64,000 bases of DNA, taken from the NCBI GenBank assembly GCA_045613385.1, contig JAZLAW010000022.1, positions 1-64,000 on the forward strand, written 5' to 3'. The notes under the pieces are model-generated. The model saw only the letters and a program-made list of their open reading frames with translations. It was not told where the DNA came from and ran no database searches. Shown in pieces: positions 1 through 8,989 of this stretch; the stretch's first letter is position 1, and the number at the start of each line of letters is the position of its first letter. Position numbers and translations under genes: made by a program. This DNA is from SIG565 sp045613385 (GTDB lineage: Bacteria; Bacillota; Clostridia; Oscillospirales; Acutalibacteraceae).

Positions 1-126
1 CTTCTTCGATACTGACGTATCTTTGTCCTTGTTTACTCTCTCGATTTCTCTTAAGAATTGTCGGGTCCTTATTATTGTCGTTGTTTAATTTTCAAGGTCC
101 ATTTTTGCTCCCCTGTTTTTGGGCGC
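1..126 (-). other. rRNA operon leader (partial, 16S gene lies beyond the left edge)
   Basis: Read on the minus strand, this stretch follows two strong promoters and contains TTGAAAATTAAAC (83-97 region), which resembles the boxA-like antitermination element found before 16S rRNA in Firmicutes (the Bacillus leader has TTGAAAACTAAAC). No 16S sequence precedes it inside the window, so it is more likely the 16S leader than the 16S-23S spacer. The rRNA genes would begin to the left of position 1. The assignment rests on motif similarity and promoter strength, not on rRNA sequence. Confidence 0.6.
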
Positions 127-129
127 TCA

Positions 130-161
130 ATTATAATACCACAGTGACCGAACAATGTCAA
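130..161 (-). promoter_or_regulatory. sigma-A promoter, proximal rRNA promoter (P2)
   Basis: On the minus strand, -35 TTGACA (156-161) and -10 TATTAT (133-138) are 17 bp apart. An A/T-tract region at 162-192 sits just upstream and could act as an UP element. Transcription would start near 126 and run toward position 1. Confidence 0.8.
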
Positions 162-231
162 GCATTTTTTTAACTTTTTTTAAAGTTTTTTTGTTGCCTG
201 AAATCTTTCACTAAAGGCATCACGATTTACG

Positions 232-290
232 ATTATAAGTGCTACCCATAGAAAAGTCAACCAGTTTTTTAAATTTTTTTAAAAAAGTAA
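232..290 (-). promoter_or_regulatory. sigma-A promoter, distal rRNA promoter (P1) with A-tracts upstream
   Basis: On the minus strand, -35 TTGACT (255-260) and -10 TATAAT (232-237) are exactly 17 bp apart. The preceding 262-290 is almost pure A/T in tracts, typical of an UP element. It lies about 100 bp upstream of P2, giving the tandem arrangement usual for rRNA operons. The rest of 1-338 holds no gene. Confidence 0.75.
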
Positions 291-338
291 AAATATGGCA
301 TTACTAAAACACATTCTACCCTATTTTTTGTACATTAT

Positions 339-998
339 TCACGAAAGAAATATTTTTAAATCTTTCAGCAGCTTTTTTTCTCTACGTGACACCTGGACTT
401 GAGACATATTCAGTTTATTGGCGACTTCGGTTTGTGTGAGCCCGGAAAAATATCTTAGTAAAATAATTTTCCTGTCCCTTTCTTCGAGATTTTCTATCGC
501 TTGTGCCACTGACAATCGGTTAGCCAATTCTTCTTCGCCGTGTTGTGATGGTATTTCAAGTTCCTTGGTCCCGTCGTCATCGCTATACGTCAGAGAAACT
601 GTCGGCATTGATATACAAAGTGCTTCATTTATATCGTTTACTTCTACATTCATAATTTCAGCCAACTGACTGACCGTTGGAGTGTATCCGTTTTTTTGTT
701 CTTCTATTTGCTTTACCGTTGCAACCTTTAAAGAGAGTTCTTTTAGACTTCGCGATACCTTAATGGCACCGGTATCCCGAAAAAGTCTTTTTATTTCCCC
801 TAATATGACAGGTACTGCATATGTTGAAAACTTAAAGCCGAGCGATTCATCGAAGTCGCGTGAAGCTTTCAAAAGCCCCATACAACCCACCTGAAACATA
901 TCATCATACTCTATATTTCTACCAACAAATCTTTTGCAGCAGCTATGCACAAGGCCAATATTATCCTTTATGATTTTTTCTTCGTTATTGATTAGCAT
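339..998 (-). CDS. sigF: RNA polymerase sigma-F factor
   Basis: SigF (SpoIIAC) is the first forespore-specific sigma factor and directs early forespore transcription after asymmetric division. The 219 residues show sigma region 2 at about 25-75 (including DDMFQVGCMGLLKA), a region-3 segment, and a region-4 helix-turn-helix at the C terminus (SGLTQTEVANKLNMSQVQVSR). It is the third gene after spoIIAA and spoIIAB, and its start overlaps spoIIAB by 14 bp, suggesting coupled translation. SpoIIAB is expected to hold it inactive until SpoIIAA is dephosphorylated. Sigma-G is a close paralogue, but the position in the spoIIA operon settles the call. Confidence 0.93.
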   Translation of the reverse strand: MLINNEEKIIKDNIGLVHSCCKRFVGRNIEYDDMFQVGCMGLLKASRDFDESLGFKFSTYAVPVILGEIKRLFRDTGAIKVSRSLKELSLKVATVKQIEEQKNGYTPTVSQLAEIMNVEVNDINEALCISMPTVSLTYSDDDGTKELEIPSQHGEEELANRLSVAQAIENLEERDRKIILLRYFSGLTQTEVANKLNMSQVQVSRREKKLLKDLKIFLS

Positions 999-1434
999 TG
1001 GCGGAATATCTTAAACTTATTTTTTTAGTCATTACAACCGTTGTTCCCTTACCGACAGCCGAACGCACTTTTATGCTATCCATAAAACTCTGCATAACCG
1101 CAAAGCCCAGTCCTGCGCGCTCGCCACCCGCCGTAGTAAATAGCGGTTCCATTGCCTGTTCTATATTTTCTATGCCGCACCCCTTATCCCTTATCTTGAT
1201 TAATATAGAGTGGTCGCTACGTATTTCAGCGGTTATGTATATATTACCTATTTGTTCGCGATAAGCGTGAACTATGCAGTTAGTAACCGCTTCACTCACC
1301 GCTGTTTTTATGTCTGCAAGTTCATCGATTGTCGGATCCAACAACAAGGCAAAAGCCGACACCGTAGTTCTTGCAAAAGATTCGTTTGCCGATACAGATG
1401 GCAATGTCATAGTGAATTTATTTATTGTTTTCAT
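985..1434 (-). CDS. spoIIAB: Anti-sigma-F factor, serine kinase SpoIIAB
   Basis: SpoIIAB binds and inhibits sigma-F and phosphorylates SpoIIAA using ATP. The 149-residue protein has the GHKL ATPase fold: an N box (EAVTNCIVHAY, about 48-58), a G1 region (IRDKGCGIENIEQAM) and a G2 region (GGERAGLGFAVMQSFMD). The length matches the family (about 146). It starts 2 bp after spoIIAA and overlaps sigF, in the same order as the Bacillus operon. Confidence 0.95.
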   Translation of the reverse strand: MKTINKFTMTLPSVSANESFARTTVSAFALLLDPTIDELADIKTAVSEAVTNCIVHAYREQIGNIYITAEIRSDHSILIKIRDKGCGIENIEQAMEPLFTTAGGERAGLGFAVMQSFMDSIKVRSAVGKGTTVVMTKKISLRYSANANQ

Positions 1435-1436
1435 TT

Positions 1437-1751
1437 TTATACCTTCTTATCTAATTTTGCTAATCTTTCAATTCCTGCCAATTTCATAACCTTATATATC
1501 TGCGGCGACATACCGGAAATATTAAGTTCGGCACCTGTTTTGGAAAGCAGACGATATCTGCCCATTACAAGACCGATGCCCGACGAATCCATAAAAGAAA
1601 CATCGGCAAAATCTATTATTAATAATGTGGGCATATTAAGTTCTATTGCTTCATCAATACTTTCGCGCATTTGTTTCGCGGTATGGTGGTCGAGTTCTCC
1701 CGAAAGATATGCCGTCACCACTTCGCCCTTTGTATCTATTCTTACCGACAT
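1437..1751 (-). CDS. spoIIAA: Anti-sigma-F factor antagonist SpoIIAA
   Basis: This 104-residue STAS-domain protein releases sigma-F from SpoIIAB when it is unphosphorylated. The conserved phosphorylation site is visible in MDSSGIGLVMGRY; Ser57 corresponds to the regulatory serine (Ser58 in Bacillus). The start is supported by AGGAGGTG nine bases upstream. It is the promoter-proximal gene of the operon, but only about ten bases separate its start region from the U-tract of the valS terminator, so the operon promoter is not obvious. Confidence 0.95.
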   Translation of the reverse strand: MSVRIDTKGEVVTAYLSGELDHHTAKQMRESIDEAIELNMPTLLIIDFADVSFMDSSGIGLVMGRYRLLSKTGAELNISGMSPQIYKVMKLAGIERLAKLDKKV

Positions 1752-1761
1752 TTTTGCACCT

Positions 1762-1813
1762 CCTAAAAAATAAAAGACAAGCCTACTATATATAATAGTG
1801 GCTTGTCTTTAAA
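1762..1813 (-). terminator. Rho-independent terminator of valS
   Basis: An inverted repeat (AAAGACAAGCC / GGCTTGTCTTT, extended by ACTAT/ATAGT) forms a stem of about 16 bp. On the minus strand it is followed by TTTTATTTTTT, then directly by the spoIIAA ribosome binding site. Confidence 0.85.
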
Positions 1814-1844
1814 AACTTTGCTATATTTTGTCGACAGCTATAAA

Positions 1845-4475
1845 TTAAATTTTAGATTTTATATCGGCAATACTACCTTCAATCATACTAATTTTTTCAA
1901 GCACCTTGCTCAACTGTTCGCGTTGAGTCTTAACAAGTGCTTCAGGTGCTTTGGCAACGAAGTTCGGATTATTGAGTTTTTTCTCAAAAAATTCCTTATC
2001 AACCACTGCCTTTTCGAGTTCTTTTCCGAGTCTCTCAAGTTCAGCGGAAAAGTCGACTAATTCGGCAAGTGGAAGATATATCCTTGCGGTATCGGTAATA
2101 ATGCATATTGCATCATTATCTGTAGCGTTATCCACAACCGAAACAGCCGAAGCAAATGCCAGACGGCAAATAAAGCTTTGTCCATCTATAAATGTTTGCT
2201 TAGAGTCGGTCTCGATAGTAACATTTGCTTTTCTTGACGGCGGAACATTCATTTCTGCCCTACGGTTGCGAATTGCCTTAATGGCCGACATAATCTTTTC
2301 AAATTCGGTCTCTTCCGATTCAAAATTAAGTTTTTCGGAATAACGTGGCCAATCGGACACCATTATAGATTCGCCGCTATGCGGTAATGACTGCCAGATT
2401 TCTTCAGTAATAAACGGCATAAACGGATGGAGAAGTTTGAGCATACCATCCATTACATAGGTTAGTACTGCCCTTGCATTGTTGGCAGAAACTTCATCCT
2501 GTCCATTAAGACGCGCTTTACTGATTTCAATATACCAGTCGCAATAAACATCCCAGATAAAGTCATATAACTTCTGAACTGCAAGACCGAGTTCAAACTT
2601 ATCAAGATTATCGGTAACATCACGAACCAATCTATTATATTTTGAGAGTATCCATTTATCTTCCAAGGTTGGATATTCGGGTAGTGGTAACTGCTCATCA
2701 CTCTTAAGATTCATAAGAATAAATCTTGCCGCATTCCAGAGTTTATTGGCGAAGTTGCGACTTGCTTCAACACGCTCGGGGATATATCGCATATCATTAC
2801 CCGGACTATTTCCGGTTGCAAGTGAGAAACGAAGCGCATCGGCACCATACTGCTCGATAACTTCAAGCGGGTCAACACCGTTTCCAAGAGATTTTGACAT
2901 CTTTCTTCCCTGGCTATCTCTTACAAGACCGTGAATAAGAACGGTATCGAATGGCACTTGGCCTGTTTGCTCTAACCCTGAGAACATCATACGCATTACC
3001 CAGAACGGAATAATATCGTAGCCAGTTACCAAAGTATTGGTTGGGTAGTAATGCTTAAAGTCTTCGGTTTCGTTAGGCCAACCGAGAGTTGAGAACGGCC
3101 ACAAAGCCGAAGAGAACCAAGTATCGAGTGTATCGGGGTCTTGCCCAATATTCTTACTGCCGCAATGCTTACATTCAGTAGCGGTTTCTTTTGAAACGGT
3201 TATTTCGCCACAATCCGCACAATACCAGGCGGGTATTCTGTGTCCCCACCAGAGTTGGCGGGAAATACACCAGTCACGAATATTCTCAAGCCAATGGAAA
3301 TATACCTTTTCAAAGCGTTGCGGAACGAACTTTGTTTCGCCGTTTTTAACCGCATCAATAGCCGGTGTTGCAAGTGGTTTCATCTTAACGAACCACTGTT
3401 TTGAAACACGCGGTTCTACAGTAGTTGAACAACGGTAGCAAGTGCCGACATTATGGCTATAGTCTTCAATTTTAACAAGTGCACCTTCGGCTTCTAAATC
3501 AGCAACGATTGCTTTACGCGCTTCGTATCTATCCATCCCTGCATATTTTGGATAATCTGCAGTGATTTTTGCGTCATCGGTCATAACATTGATAACCGGT
3601 AAGTTGTGGCGCAGTCCCACTTCAAAATCGTTGGGGTCATGTGCAGGTGTAATTTTAACGACACCTGTACCAAAATCCATTTCAACATAGTCGTCAGCAA
3701 CTACGGGAATCTGTCTATGAACTATCGGCAGATCCAACATTTTGCCTATAAGACTTTTATAGCGTTCATCATTTGGATTAACAGCAACCGCAGTATCTCC
3801 GAGTAATGTTTCGGGACGGGTTGTGGCAAGTTCAAGATAACCGCTGCCGTCTACAAACGGATAGCGCAAATGCCAAAAATGTCCTGCTTGTTCTTCATAC
3901 TCAACTTCGGCATCCGAAATTGAAGTTAAGCAATGCGGACACCAGTTAATAATACGTTCACCGCGATAAACGAGCCCTTTTTCGTAAAGTTTTACGAAAA
4001 CTTCCTTTACCGCATCGGAACAACCTTCATCCAATGTAAAGCGTTCGCGCTCCCAGTCACAAGACGAGCCGAGTTTCTTAAGCTGTTCAATAATTCTGCC
4101 GCCATATTGTTCTTTCCATTTCCAGGCGCGTTCCAAAAAGCCATCACGGCCAATGTCATCCTTAGTGATGCCTTCTTTACGCATTGCTTCAACAATTTAT
4201 GCTTCGGTAGCAATCGATGCGTGGTCGGTGCCCGGAAGCCAGAGTGTATCAAATCCCTGCATACGTTTAAAACGGATAAGTATATCCTGCAAGGTATTAT
4301 CCAGCGCATGTCCCATATGCAACTGTCCTGTAATGTTCGGTGGCGGAATAACTATTGTATATGTTTCCTTATCTTTTTCACATTTTGCGTGAAAATAATT
4401 TCCGTCAAGCCAGGTTTTATAAATTCGGTCTTCAACTTCGCGTGAATCATAAACCTTTGCTAATTCTTTTGCCAA
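1845..4475 (-). pseudogene. valS: Valyl-tRNA synthetase, interrupted by one in-frame TAA
   Basis: ValS charges tRNA-Val and is normally essential. Reading from a TTG start at 4475 (GGAGGGG upstream), 92 codons contain the HIGH-type motif (HMGH in NITGQLHMGHALDN) and end at TAA 4197-4199. The same frame continues without a shift from 4196 to 1845, with the KMSKS loop (GRKMSKSLGNG), the anticodon-binding domain and a C-terminal coiled coil. Joined, the product is about 876 residues, the usual ValRS size. Where the stop lies (HASIATEA-stop-IVEAMRKEG) the family has lysine, so one A-to-T change turns AAA into TAA. No good ribosome binding site precedes the internal ATG at 4184. This is either a sequence error or a real nonsense allele; both parts otherwise look intact. 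Confidence 0.9.
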
Positions 4476-4513
4476 AACGGTCCCCTCCGTAAAAGTTTTA
4501 TAAATACCTTAAT

Positions 4514-4542
4514 ATATTATAGCAACAAAAAGTTTTTGTCAA
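4514..4542 (-). promoter_or_regulatory. sigma-A promoter of valS
   Basis: On the minus strand, -35 TTGACA (4537-4542) and -10 TAATAT (4514-4519) have a 17 bp spacer; an overlapping TATAAT (4516-4521) would give 15 bp. No T-box leader (AGGGTGGNACCGCG) lies between this and valS. Confidence 0.6.
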
Positions 4543-4585
4543 ATAATTCCTTTAATATATTTCAGTTTTTGCGTTATATTAATAA

Positions 4586-4640
4586 TGTCAGCTAACCTGG
4601 ATTTAGTTATTGCGTTTGTTTTGAATATATTTAGCTGACA
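4586..4640. repeat. Perfect 10-bp inverted repeat between parC and valS
   Basis: TGTCAGCTAA (4586-4595) and TTAGCTGACA (4631-4640) are perfect reverse complements with 35 bp between them. One base further right begins the hairpin at 4642-4665. The role is unknown: it could extend that hairpin into a larger structure, be an operator, or be the remains of a small mobile repeat. Confidence 0.6.
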
Positions 4641-4641
4641 G

Positions 4642-4674
4642 GCCACTTCGGAAAACCGAAGTGGCTTTTGTTTT
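4642..4674. terminator. Strong hairpin after parC; U-tract only on the plus strand
   Basis: GCCACTTCGG - AAAA - CCGAAGTGGC is a perfect 10-bp stem followed on the plus strand by TTTTGTTTT. It starts 7 bp beyond the parC stop codon. The minus strand, where parC is read, has no U-run after the stem, so the orientation looks reversed for a parC terminator. Confidence 0.6.
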
Positions 4675-6913
4675 AAATGGTTAATTGTTCGGCCTTTTCC
4701 TGATGCCTGAAACTACCTGCCGCAGGAAGATTTCTGGTCCTATAGCGATGCGGACTATCGAGCATACCATCGGTATAAACTTCGGCAGTGAAAATTCTCT
4801 GTCCTTTTTTCTGTGTCATAACCGCTACACCACCGTTATCTCTTGTCGACTTCGTTTGCAATGCACCGCTGTTTACAAGTAACATTCTGCCATTAGTAGA
4901 CGTTAGCAAAATATCGGTCTCGGTCGGTAAATAAAGCGCGGTATGCAGAGTAAATTTATCGGTATACGCGCCGATTAATTTTTTGCGGTTTGTCTTAGTG
5001 GCATATGCACTAAGCGCTACCTTTGAAATACGTCCGTTATCAAATACGAACAGCATATTACCTGTATACTCTCTGACTGCGACCATATAAACCGCGTTTT
5101 CTGCTTCTTCAAAACCAAGTTTACTTGCTACAAAATCACCAAGCAAACTGGCCTTACTATCTGCAAATTCGCTTACTTTTGCCTTATACACCTGTTGTTT
5201 GTTGGTAAAGAAGAGCAATTCGTGAGCATTTGTAGCTTCGATAATCTGCGACATTTCGTCGCCTTCTTTTAACTTTTGCTCACCGCTCATACGAAGAGAC
5301 TGCGGCGTAATTTTTTTGAAATATCCATCTCTTGTAAAGAACAAGGTCACCGGAGATTCATCGACAACTTCGATTTCTTTTTCTTCGGTTTCTTCATCTA
5401 TCGTTATAATCGATGTACGGCGGTCTGTACCGTATTTCTTCATAACTTCTTCAAGCTCACCGATTATTATTCGGGCAATTTTATTACGGCTATTAAGAAT
5501 AGATTCCATCTCTTCAATATCTTTTTCGAGTCGGGCAATGTCATCAAGTCTCTTTAAAATGTACTCGCGATTCAAATGACGGAGTTTTATTTCGGCCACA
5601 TATTCTGCCTGTGTCTCGTCTATTCCAAAACCAATCATAAGATTTGGAACAACTTCTTTTTCTTCTGCGGTTTCTCTCACGATTTTTATAGCCTTATCAA
5701 TATCGAGAAGTATTTTCTGAAGACCTTTTAGTAAATGTAATCTATCTTTGGCTTTTGTTAAATTGAAATAAACTCTACGGCGCACACATTCACTTCTATA
5801 TGCCACCCACTCGCTTATAATCTCCTTAACGCCCATAACACGCGGTGAACCTGCTATAAGTATGTTGAAATTACAAGCGAAACTATCCTGAAGCGGTGTC
5901 ATTCGGTAAAGTTTCTTCATAAACGTTTCTACATCTACACCGCGCTTTAAATCTATTGTGATTTTAAGTCCTTTAAGACCAGTTTCATCTCGGATATCGT
6001 TTATTTCAGAGATTTTTTTCTGCTTGACGAGTTCTATTACCTTTTCGATAATAGCTTCACTCGTAGTAGTCGGGGGAATTTCGGTTATATCTATACAGTT
6101 TGCCTTTTTATCATAGGTATAAACACCGCGCACCTTGAAACTGCCACGGCCTGTTTCATATATTTTTTCGATTTCTTCACGGTTATAAATCAGTTGGCCG
6201 CCTATGGGGAAATCGGGCGCTAAAAGTGTATCTGCAATATTTATATCGTTATCCTTAATATACTCTATTGTAGTCTTACAAACTTCATTAAGGTTAAAAG
6301 GACAAATTGAACTTGCCATACCTACTGCAATACCCGTATTCGCATTTACAAGTACCGATGGGAACGTAACAGGAAACAATGTAGGCTCTTTTAATGTGGC
6401 GTCATAGTTATCTACAAAATCCACAGTATCCTTATCTATATCCGCAAAAAGCTCGGCAGATATAGGAGATAATTTTGCTTCGGTATAACGTGATGCAGCG
6501 TATGCCATATCACGAGAGTATGCCTTACCGAATGAACCTTTGGACTGAACATACGGATGAAGCAATGCCTGATAGCCTTCAGACAGTCTTACCATCGTTT
6601 CGTATATTGCGGCATCCCCGTGCGGATTGAGTTGCATTGTACGACCGACAATGTTAGCTGATTTTACAGTACCGCCGTTTAAAAGCCCCATCAGATACAT
6701 TGTATAAAGGAGTTTTCTGTGTGACGGTTTAAAACCATCTATCTCAGGAATTGCACGTGATACAATTACACTCATTGCGTATGGCATATAGTTTGTCTCA
6801 AGCGTTGTGACTATCGGTTGCTCTACGGTTAGCCCTGCGCCTGAAATATATGTTTTTTCCAAAATATCATTTGTTACTTCGGGTTTTGTTTCTTTTTTGC
6901 TTCTTGGAGCCAT
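4673..6913 (-). CDS. parC: DNA topoisomerase IV subunit A (ParC/GyrA-type)
   Basis: This is the DNA-cleaving subunit of a type IIA topoisomerase acting in decatenation or relaxation. The 746 residues include the breakage-reunion core with the conserved Arg-Tyr pair (Tyr143 in AASRYTEAKLS) and the NPHGD segment, then a coiled coil and a reduced C-terminal beta-pinwheel. A canonical GyrA box (QRRGGKG) is not visible; a weak NRKKLIGAY stretch sits where it might be. That and the short length favour ParC over GyrA. It lies 21 bp after parE, with GGAAAGAG upstream of the ATG. Confidence 0.82.
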   Translation of the reverse strand: MAPRSKKETKPEVTNDILEKTYISGAGLTVEQPIVTTLETNYMPYAMSVIVSRAIPEIDGFKPSHRKLLYTMYLMGLLNGGTVKSANIVGRTMQLNPHGDAAIYETMVRLSEGYQALLHPYVQSKGSFGKAYSRDMAYAASRYTEAKLSPISAELFADIDKDTVDFVDNYDATLKEPTLFPVTFPSVLVNANTGIAVGMASSICPFNLNEVCKTTIEYIKDNDINIADTLLAPDFPIGGQLIYNREEIEKIYETGRGSFKVRGVYTYDKKANCIDITEIPPTTTSEAIIEKVIELVKQKKISEINDIRDETGLKGLKITIDLKRGVDVETFMKKLYRMTPLQDSFACNFNILIAGSPRVMGVKEIISEWVAYRSECVRRRVYFNLTKAKDRLHLLKGLQKILLDIDKAIKIVRETAEEKEVVPNLMIGFGIDETQAEYVAEIKLRHLNREYILKRLDDIARLEKDIEEMESILNSRNKIARIIIGELEEVMKKYGTDRRTSIITIDEETEEKEIEVVDESPVTLFFTRDGYFKKITPQSLRMSGEQKLKEGDEMSQIIEATNAHELLFFTNKQQVYKAKVSEFADSKASLLGDFVASKLGFEEAENAVYMVAVREYTGNMLFVFDNGRISKVALSAYATKTNRKKLIGAYTDKFTLHTALYLPTETDILLTSTNGRMLLVNSGALQTKSTRDNGGVAVMTQKKGQRIFTAEVYTDGMLDSPHRYRTRNLPAAGSFRHQEKAEQLTI

Positions 6914-6934
6914 TTTCTCTTTCCTTTTCCTTTA

Positions 6935-8917
6935 TTAGCTTATATCGGCATCATCGATATACATATATCCGTATTCGGCTATATAGTCTTTTCTGCCCTG
7001 AAGATTATCACCAAGCAAAATATCAAACATTTGTGCAGTACGCTCGGCATCATCAGGCATAACCTTAATGAGACGGCGTGTCGCGGGATTCATAGTAGTA
7101 AGGTTCATCATATCCGCCTGGTTTTCACCAAGACCTTTTGAACGGTTTATTTTATACTTTTTGTCACCGATTTTTTGAATTATCTCATTTTTCTCGGTCT
7201 CATCGTAAGCAAAATAGGTCATATCCTTAGTGACAATTTCATAAAGCGGGGTTTCTGCTATATATACCTTACCCGCATTAATAAGCGTCGGCATTACCCT
7301 GTAAATCATAGTTAATATAAGAGTACGAATCTGGAAACCGTCAACATCGGCATCGGTACAGATTATTATCTTATTCCAACGCAGATTATCAAGGTTAAAG
7401 GTTGATAAATCTTTGTTTCCCTTTGTTTTAACTTCAACGCCACAACCGAGAACTTTAATAAGGTCGGTTATAATTTCACTTTTGAAAACCTTATCATATT
7501 CGGCTTTTAAGCAGTTAAGTATTTTACCGCGCACCGGCATAATAGCCTGAAAATCAGGGTCACGTGCCAGTTTACAGGAGCCTAAAGCAGAATCACCCTC
7601 AACTATGAATATTTCGCGCTCGTTAATATCTTTTGTTCTGCAATCAACAAATTTCTGAACGCGGTCGACCATACTGTTACTGCTTTGCATGGTCTTTTTC
7701 AAGTTAAGTCTTTCTTTTTCACTGCGCTCACGACTGCGCTTATTAATTAATATCTGTTCGGCAATCTTATCGGCTTCGGCCTTGTTTTCGATAAAATATA
7801 TCTCTAACTGGCGGCGGATAAAATCATTCATCGCTTCATAGATAAACTTATTGGTGACCGACTTTTTGGTCTGATTTTCATAAGAAGCAATAGAAGAAAA
7901 ACAGTTGGTTACTATTGCTAAACTTTCTTGAACATCAGAGAAAGTAATTTTACTTTCATTTGATTTATACTTGTTATTACTCTTGATATAGTTATCAATC
8001 TGTGCTACAAAGGCTGCCCTTACTGCTTTGTCGGGTGAGCCGCCGTTTTCAAGCCAACTTGAGTTATGATAATATTCAAGTAATTTATGGTTGTTTGAAA
8101 AACAAAACGCCATATTCATTTTTACGGTATACTCAGGTCGGTCTTCGCGGTCTCTGCCCTTGCGGTCCCCCGACCAACTAACAATATTCGTAAGTTTCTG
8201 CTCCCCGACAACTTCTTGCAGGTATTCTTCTATACCGTTTTTATAAACAAACTCCGTCTGAACAAAACGGCTTCCCTGTTGTTCACGGAAGACAAACAAA
8301 AGTCCTTTATTAACTATTGCCTGTCGGTGAAGTATATCCATAAGTTCCGCGGGAACTATATCCACTTCGGTAAAAACTTCAATGTCGGGTTTCCATTTAA
8401 TTTTCGTACCCGTATCGCGACCTGCATATTCTTCCTTTTGTAAACCGCCTATATTAAAGCCCTTTTCAAAGTGAAGATTATATTTAAAGCCATCACGTTT
8501 AATTTCAACATCCATATATTCACTTGCGAACTGTGTGGCGCAAAGTCCCAAACCGTTAAGACCTATTGAGTACTCGTAGTTTGAGCCGCTGGCTGTACCG
8601 TACTTACCGCCTGCATACAATTCACAGAATATAAGTTCCCAGTTATAGCACTGCTCTTTATTGTTAAAGTCAACCGGTGCACCGCGGCCAAAGTCCTGTA
8701 CTTCCACCGAGCCATCGGTATATTTTGTGACAATAATTTTATTACCGTGACCTTCTCGCGCTTCATCTATTGAGTTGGAAATAATTTCAAAAACTGAATG
8801 TTTACAACCTTCAATATCATCCGAACCGAAAATAACACCCGGTCTCAGTCTTACCTGGTCGGGTCCCTTCAGTTTCTCAATACTTTCGTTATTGTATACC
8901 GTACTTTTATTTGCCAT
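6935..8917 (-). CDS. parE: DNA topoisomerase IV subunit B (ParE/GyrB-type), divergent
   Basis: This is the ATPase subunit paired with the downstream ParC. The 660 residues show a GHKL ATPase domain (EIISNSIDEA, DFGRGAPVD, SIGLNGLGLCATQ), a transducer domain, and a Toprim domain with FIVEGDSALG and CTDADVDG for metal binding. Several motifs depart from textbook ParE/GyrB: RPGVIFGSDD replaces RPGMYIG, and IGLNGLG replaces the usual GGLHGVG. It may therefore belong to the divergent second topoisomerase pair of Clostridia rather than the main gyrase. The start is supported by AGGAG nine to ten bases upstream. Confidence 0.82.
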   Translation of the reverse strand: MANKSTVYNNESIEKLKGPDQVRLRPGVIFGSDDIEGCKHSVFEIISNSIDEAREGHGNKIIVTKYTDGSVEVQDFGRGAPVDFNNKEQCYNWELIFCELYAGGKYGTASGSNYEYSIGLNGLGLCATQFASEYMDVEIKRDGFKYNLHFEKGFNIGGLQKEEYAGRDTGTKIKWKPDIEVFTEVDIVPAELMDILHRQAIVNKGLLFVFREQQGSRFVQTEFVYKNGIEEYLQEVVGEQKLTNIVSWSGDRKGRDREDRPEYTVKMNMAFCFSNNHKLLEYYHNSSWLENGGSPDKAVRAAFVAQIDNYIKSNNKYKSNESKITFSDVQESLAIVTNCFSSIASYENQTKKSVTNKFIYEAMNDFIRRQLEIYFIENKAEADKIAEQILINKRSRERSEKERLNLKKTMQSSNSMVDRVQKFVDCRTKDINEREIFIVEGDSALGSCKLARDPDFQAIMPVRGKILNCLKAEYDKVFKSEIITDLIKVLGCGVEVKTKGNKDLSTFNLDNLRWNKIIICTDADVDGFQIRTLILTMIYRVMPTLINAGKVYIAETPLYEIVTKDMTYFAYDETEKNEIIQKIGDKKYKINRSKGLGENQADMMNLTTMNPATRRLIKVMPDDAERTAQMFDILLGDNLQGRKDYIAEYGYMYIDDADIS

Positions 8918-8951
8918 TCGGAATTTCTCCTATTTATGATTAATCAAATAT

Positions 8952-8981
8952 ATTATACTCTATATATTGTGGTTAAGTCAA
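8952..8981 (-). promoter_or_regulatory. sigma-A promoter of parE-parC
   Basis: On the minus strand, -35 TTGACT (8976-8981) and -10 TATAAT (8952-8957) have an 18 bp spacer. The 5' UTR to the parE ATG is about 28 nt. Confidence 0.7.
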
Positions 8982-8989
8982 GTATATGC

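Noticed and set aside
1210..1773. A 187-codon open frame on the plus strand opposite spoIIAB-spoIIAA
   Set aside because: It is antisense to two clearly conserved genes, has no ribosome binding site and no recognisable domain.
3933..4445. A 170-codon plus-strand frame opposite valS
   Set aside because: Composition and lack of motifs show it is a shadow of the valS coding strand.
4184..4475. Reading the valS break as two separate functional genes or a programmed recoding site
   Set aside because: The second part has no ribosome binding site and starts inside the catalytic fold; no recoding signal is seen and TAA ends many other genes in the window.
4476..4585. Possible T-box leader of valS (also looked for before trpS and proB)
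   Set aside because: The conserved AGGGTGGNACCGCG element and an antiterminator are absent in all three leaders.
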